Source: Flavobacterium terrigena (GTDB lineage Bacteria > Bacteroidota > Bacteroidia > Flavobacteriales > Flavobacteriaceae). Taken from it: a DNA stretch of 64,000 nucleotides. The translations under genes were made by a program, and so were the position numbers. The notes beneath the pieces were generated by a model, which saw only the letters and a list, made by a program, of their open reading frames with translations, was not told the DNA's origin and did no database searches. Below, one piece after another: positions 59,925 to 64,000 of this stretch (positions are counted from its first letter, which is position 1; each line of letters opens with the position of its first letter). Location of the stretch: NCBI RefSeq assembly GCF_900108955.1, contig NZ_FNYA01000005.1:1-64000 (forward strand). The letters are read 5' to 3'.

Positions 59925-61508
59925 TTAAAAACTTTCAGCTGTTGCTTTTTTCCAGAAAAACTGATATTCTTTTGGAACTGTATTTTCATCTAACAAGCAG
60001 CCTGGCTCAATTTCAGGATACATTTCGTAATAGGTTTCTATTTTCGTACTGCTAACACGTGCGCTGATAACCGTTCTGTCCACTTGATCTGGATGTTCTA
60101 AACCAGCTGAAGCCATTAATTCCATAGCACTTTTTACTGTTTCATGTTGGAATCGAGCAACACGTACACTTTTTTCTTCAGGAACTAACCCTTTTGTTAA
60201 TCTTGGATCTTGAGTCGCAACTCCAGTTGGACAAGTATTCGCATGACATTCCAACGCTTGAATACAACCTAAAGCGAACATCATTCCACGAGCTGAATTA
60301 CAAACATCGGCACCAATGGAAAGGCATTTAATAATATCAAAACCAGTGATTACTTTTCCACTGGCAATAATTTTAATTTCATTTTTGATTCCGAAACCGT
60401 TTAGCGCATCGTATACAAAAGCTAAAGCTTCGCGTAATGGCATTCCAACGTGATCAGAATATTCTTGTGGCGCTGCACCCGTTCCGCCTTCGCCACCATC
60501 AACCGTTATAAAATCGAAGTAAGTTTTAGTTTGAACCATCGCTTTACAGATGGATAAAAATTCTGATTTATTTCCGATACAGATTTTCATTCCAATTGGT
60601 TTCCCGCCTGAACCTTTTCTTAGCAATTTAACGAAATCCATTAATTCTAAAGGATTTGAAAACGCTGAATGTCTTGGTGGAGAAATAATATCGTTTCCTT
60701 TTTCTACTAATCGAATAGCCGCGATTTCATCTGTCACTTTTTGCTTTGGTAAAATTCCTCCATGACCAGGTTTTGCACCTTGAGAAAACTTAATTTCAAT
60801 CATTTTTACGTTATCCAATGTCGCTCTTTTTACGAATTCGTCATAAGAAAACTTTCCATTACTATCACGACAACTAAAATATCCGGTTCCGATATTCCAA
60901 ACTACATCTCCGCCAGGTTCTAGATGATATGGCGAAAGTCCACCTTCACCTGTATTATGGAAAAATCCACCTTGTTTTGCGCCTGAATTTAAGGCTAAAA
61001 TGGCATTTTTACTTAATGATCCAAAACTCATGGCGCTAATATTGAATAAACTCGCATAGTATGGTTTTTCACATTGAGAAGAACCAATTTTAACTTTTGG
61101 ATTGGAATTTACTTCCGAAAAAGGAATGGCTTTGATACTATGATTGATCCATTTATAACCTGGTTCGTAAACATTTAATTGCGTTCCGAAAGGCATAGAA
61201 TCTGTTTCTTTTTTACTTCGTTGATACACCAAACTTCGTTGTAATCTATTGAAAGGTTTTCCTTCTGTATCATTTTCAATAAAATACTGACGAGCTCCTG
61301 GCCCGAGTGCTTCCAAAATGTAACGCATTCTTCCAACTAATGGAAAATTTCTACGAATGGTTTTTTTGGATTGCAACATATCGTATAATCCCATCATAAT
61401 TAATGGAATAAATATCAAAAGTAGAAAACCGAATTTCCAATTGATATAAATTAGAATTCCTGTTAAAGAAAGGATTGTAATACTTATTATTAGAAAAACT
61501 TTTCTCAT
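59925..61508 (-). CDS. FMN-binding glutamate synthase-family protein
   Basis: A 527-residue stand-alone relative of the synthase domain of glutamate synthase. Two hydrophobic segments lie at the N-terminus (about 4-20 and 27-43), so it may be membrane bound. The TIM barrel from about 85 has A-L-N-S-G-A-K-Q-G-G-F-F-H-N-T-G-E-G-G-L-S, G-G-E-G-G-T-G-A-A-P, and the 3Fe-4S-type cysteines in C-I-Q-A-L-E-C-H-A-N-T-C-P-T-G-V-A-T-Q. The glutaminase domain is missing, so ammonia or another acceptor is used if it makes glutamate; its true reaction is unknown. It sits inside the aromatic cluster, 4 bases after the CoA ligase. Confidence 0.82.
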   Translation of the reverse strand: MRKVFLIISITILSLTGILIYINWKFGFLLLIFIPLIMMGLYDMLQSKKTIRRNFPLVGRMRYILEALGPGARQYFIENDTEGKPFNRLQRSLVYQRSKKETDSMPFGTQLNVYEPGYKWINHSIKAIPFSEVNSNPKVKIGSSQCEKPYYASLFNISAMSFGSLSKNAILALNSGAKQGGFFHNTGEGGLSPYHLEPGGDVVWNIGTGYFSCRDSNGKFSYDEFVKRATLDNVKMIEIKFSQGAKPGHGGILPKQKVTDEIAAIRLVEKGNDIISPPRHSAFSNPLELMDFVKLLRKGSGGKPIGMKICIGNKSEFLSICKAMVQTKTYFDFITVDGGEGGTGAAPQEYSDHVGMPLREALAFVYDALNGFGIKNEIKIIASGKVITGFDIIKCLSIGADVCNSARGMMFALGCIQALECHANTCPTGVATQDPRLTKGLVPEEKSVRVARFQHETVKSAMELMASAGLEHPDQVDRTVISARVSSTKIETYYEMYPEIEPGCLLDENTVPKEYQFFWKKATAESF

Positions 61509-61512
61509 TTGC

Positions 61513-63102
61513 TTACTTCAATTTAAATCGTTGAATTTTTCCTGTTTCTGTTTTTGGTAAATTTTCAACAAAATTAATGATTCTTGGATATTTATATGGT
61601 GCTGCTGTATTTTTAAACCAATTTTGAATTTCAGTTTTCAAATCATCAGCCGCTTTTTCTTGTTCTCTTAAAACGATATGTGCACAAACTAGCATACCGC
61701 GTTCTTCATCAGGTAAACCGACTACGGCACATTCTAAAATGTCTTCGTGAGTTAAAAGTACGGATTCTACTTCAATTGCCGCAATATTATAACCAGAAGA
61801 AATAATCATATCATCGCCACGCGCTACAAAAAAGAAATAACCGTCTTCATCTTGACGGAAAACATCACCAGTAATATTCCAGCCGTTTTCAACATATTCA
61901 CGTTGTTTTTCTTCTCTATTTAAATATTTACAACCCGTGATTCCTTTAACGGCTAATCTTCCAGGTTCATTTTTTGGTACTTCATTTCCGTTGGCATCAA
62001 TAATTTTAGCTTCGTAACCTGTCACGGCTAAACCAGTTGCGCCAGGTTTCATGTTTTCTTCATTGGAGGAAATGAAAATATGTAACATTTCTGTTGCACC
62101 GATTCCATCAATGATTTTTAATCCCGTTGCCTCGTACCAATCTTGCCATACTTTTAATGGTAAGGTTTCACCAGCAGAAACACATTTTCTTAAACTTGAA
62201 ACATCAAAATCGTTCACTTTTGTAGTGATGATTCTCCAAGCTGTTGGTGCGGTAAAACAAATCGTAATTTTATAATCTTGTATTGCTTTTAATAGTAAAT
62301 CGGGGCTTGGTTTTTCGATTAAGAATGTTGAAGCGCCAAAATACATTGGAAACAAAACCAATCCGCCTAAACCGAATGTAAATCCAAGTGGCGGACTTCC
62401 AGTAAAAACATCTGTTGAAGTCGGTTGTAAAGCGTATTGTGGAAAAGCTTCGCAAATATTTAAAATATCTTTATGATAATGCGCAGTCATTTTTGGCAAA
62501 CCTGTCGTTCCAGAAGTAAAACCAATTAAAGCTACTGAATCTGCTTTGGTATGAAAATTATGAAAGGTTTTTGGTTTGTTTTCCATTAACTTTTCTAAAT
62601 CGGCATTTCTGTAGAAACTCACTTTTTTTAGAAAATCAGATTTCACTAAATTCATTTCTTCGGCTAAATCGCTATCGCAAAAAGCATGAGAAATTTCCGC
62701 ACAATCAATTACTGTTGTTAATTCTTTAGAACGTAATAATGGCATTGTGGCTACTACAATTCCGCCCGCTTTTAACACGGCAAACCAACAAGCCACCATC
62801 ATTGGATTATTTGCAGAACGAATCAATACTCTGTTTCCAGATTTCAATCCTAAATCGTCTACTAAAACATGTGCAATTTGATTGGCTTTTTCGAACAAAT
62901 CATGATATGTCCAAGTTTCTTCAAAAGTTCTGATGCAAATATTATTTCCACGACCTTCAGCAATATGATTGTCGAGTAATTTCTCCACACAATTAAGCAT
63001 TTCTGGTCGATTGAATTGTGGTAAATCCAAGAATTTATATTCTGGTTGAAGTTCCAGATTTGGTAAGTTTATGTGTGCGAAATTGTCTTCGTAATGTTTC
63101 AT
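61513..63102 (-). CDS. Benzoate/2-aminobenzoate-CoA ligase family
   Basis: Activates an aromatic acid to its CoA thioester with ATP. The 529 residues have the A3 motif F-T-S-G-T-T-G-L-P-K (195-204), the A5 region G-A-T-E-M-L-H, the A8 region G-D-D-M-I-I-S-S-G-Y-N, and the C-terminal lysine in P-K-T-E-T-G-K-I-Q-R. The layout resembles the 2-aminobenzoate- and benzoate-CoA ligases more than acetyl-CoA synthetases. It overlaps the preceding hydrolase stop by 4 bases (ATGA), a sign of translational coupling. Confidence 0.85.
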   Translation of the reverse strand: MKHYEDNFAHINLPNLELQPEYKFLDLPQFNRPEMLNCVEKLLDNHIAEGRGNNICIRTFEETWTYHDLFEKANQIAHVLVDDLGLKSGNRVLIRSANNPMMVACWFAVLKAGGIVVATMPLLRSKELTTVIDCAEISHAFCDSDLAEEMNLVKSDFLKKVSFYRNADLEKLMENKPKTFHNFHTKADSVALIGFTSGTTGLPKMTAHYHKDILNICEAFPQYALQPTSTDVFTGSPPLGFTFGLGGLVLFPMYFGASTFLIEKPSPDLLLKAIQDYKITICFTAPTAWRIITTKVNDFDVSSLRKCVSAGETLPLKVWQDWYEATGLKIIDGIGATEMLHIFISSNEENMKPGATGLAVTGYEAKIIDANGNEVPKNEPGRLAVKGITGCKYLNREEKQREYVENGWNITGDVFRQDEDGYFFFVARGDDMIISSGYNIAAIEVESVLLTHEDILECAVVGLPDEERGMLVCAHIVLREQEKAADDLKTEIQNWFKNTAAPYKYPRIINFVENLPKTETGKIQRFKLK

Positions 63103-64000
63103 TCGGATTTCAAAAAATTATTAATCGAATTAAAATAGATTTCATTGGCATCTAACCAACCGTAATGTCCGCAATTATTCATCAAAATTAATTTAGAATT
63201 TGGAAATGCATTTGAAATTTCCGTTGCGGTTTCGGTTGTAATGATATCGTTTTTTCCTTGTAAAACCAAAACAGGTTGTTTGAAATTTTTAAACGAATTG
63301 GTACAATCAAATTTGATTTTTCGTAAACTTTCAAAAACTAATGAATTGATTTCAAATTTAGTTTGTGTTAATCGTTCAGCTATTATTGGTGCTTTCGATT
63401 TATCAAACACATAAGCGTTGGCTAAATATTTTGCTCTTAATTGTAAGGTTTCTTTTGAAGAGTCACCGCTATCTAATTTCTTTTGATAATAAGATAAACT
63501 ATCTCTTTGCACTTTCGTTAAATTATTGTTCAAACGTTGTTGCACGTAAGAAGTGAACTTCATATTAAGTCCGCCAGAAGAAGAAAAAATTAGTTTTTCA
63601 ATCCTTTCTGGATGTTTTGTTGCGTAATAAGAAGCCATAATTCCACCAAAAGAATGTCCGAGAAGTATCCATTTATCAATTTTAAGATGCTTTCTCAAGT
63701 TTTCCATATCTTCAACCATTACATCCATCGTAATAGTTTCATTATTTACTTTTTCTACATCCGATTTTCCCGTTCCTCTTTGATCGTAAATAATGGTTTG
63801 AAAATTCTGTTTTGCCAATTCTTTTGCCAGATAACTAAAACCATCACAATTCATTCCCGGCCCGCCATTAATAATAAGAATTGGTTTTCCAGCACCAAAT
63901 GTTTTATAATGCAAATTAGAATTCCCACTACGGATGATTTCTTCAGTTTGAGCAAAACTAAAACTGAAAACAAAAAGCAGTATGAAGGAAACTAATTTCA
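63099..64000 (-). CDS. Exported alpha/beta hydrolase (start 1 base outside window)
   Basis: The minus frame is open to the window end. The first bases of the minus strand, TGAAATTAGTTTCC, complete an ATG with one A just beyond 64000. This gives a 300-residue protein with a signal peptide (M-K-L-V-S-F-I-L-L-F-V-F-S-F-S-F-A-Q) that would be missed if the internal TTG at 63914 were used. The hydrolase core has N-G-G-P-G-M-N-C near the oxyanion site, nucleophile S in L-G-H-S-F-G-G, Asp in Q-G-K-N-D and His in N-N-C-G-H-Y-G. It resembles proline iminopeptidase (S33)-type enzymes. It is coupled to the CoA ligase; the export suggests it acts on an external ester or peptide. Confidence 0.85.
   Translation of the reverse strand, partial: KLVSFILLFVFSFSFAQTEEIIRSGNSNLHYKTFGAGKPILIINGGPGMNCDGFSYLAKELAKQNFQTIIYDQRGTGKSDVEKVNNETITMDVMVEDMENLRKHLKIDKWILLGHSFGGIMASYYATKHPERIEKLIFSSSGGLNMKFTSYVQQRLNNNLTKVQRDSLSYYQKKLDSGDSSKETLQLRAKYLANAYVFDKSKAPIIAERLTQTKFEINSLVFESLRKIKFDCTNSFKNFKQPVLVLQGKNDIITTETATEISNAFPNSKLILMNNCGHYGWLDANEIYFNSINNFLKSE

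Noticed and set aside
1..64000. tRNA or rRNA genes
   Set aside because: No cloverleaf with the T-loop GTTCGAATC pattern or rRNA core segments was noticed in the intergenic gaps.

Overview
The window is AT-rich, gene-dense DNA from a member of the Flavobacteriia, most likely Flavobacterium or a close relative. The evidence is the gliding and type IX secretion genes sprA and remB, an Alternative Complex III (ACIII) plus aa3 oxidase operon, flavobacterial promoters (TTG, about 18 nt, TAnnTTTG), AT-rich starts with no clear Shine-Dalgarno, and large Ig/PKD-type surface proteins. I saw no rRNA, tRNA, CRISPR array or intact insertion sequence.

Layout. 1-2567: 5' part of a giant secreted adhesin. 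2.7-10.3 kb: housekeeping and envelope genes (double-N-domain Nfu protein, outer-membrane barrel, C-terminally short MscS, tsaB, adaptor/TolC efflux pair, DUF4403 lipoprotein). 10.4-15.6 kb: two abutting minus-strand operons for oxidase subunits III/IV, heme O synthase and oxidase assembly (SCO, cysteine-less SCO-like protein, DUF420, small CxxC membrane protein). 15.7-20.5 kb: an accessory stretch between ctaB and remB, punctuated by three copies of a hairpin repeat. It holds a subtilisin-like lipoprotein, an unknown helical protein with internal duplication, a strictly 21-nt-periodic tandem array that reads as a broken heptad-repeat peptide, an AlbA_2/Schlafen-type protein and gene remnants. 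20.5-35.9 kb: remB, deoC, VanZ-like gene, gcvH, then the maeB-ruvA-sprA unit, and ruvB. 36.3-38.8 kb: DUF4286, rsmA, mgtE. 39.5-51.1 kb: actABCDEF-coxBA operon. 51.3-55.2 kb: SPOR protein, TonB-dependent receptor, cbpM and cbpA. 55.3-64.0 kb: minus-strand aromatic catabolic cluster cut by the window end.

How the genes work together. The two respiratory loci encode one chain: menaquinol is oxidised by ACIII, which passes electrons to an aa3 oxidase whose subunits I and II are in the ACIII operon and whose subunits III, IV, heme O synthase and copper-assembly factors are at 10-15 kb. SprA is the outer-membrane T9SS channel; RemB and probably the adhesin are part of the same gliding/secretion system. 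The catabolic cluster (CoA ligase, thioesterase, gentisate dioxygenase, FAH-family hydrolase, maleate isomerase, nitrilase) suggests CoA-activated ring hydroxylation feeding gentisate, with an unusual exit through maleate to fumarate.

Most novel: the 21-nt heptad array with its neighbouring helical protein at 17.8-18.8 kb, and the maleate-isomerase version of the gentisate pathway at 55-58 kb. Functions are assigned by recognising families and motifs by eye; no database search was run.
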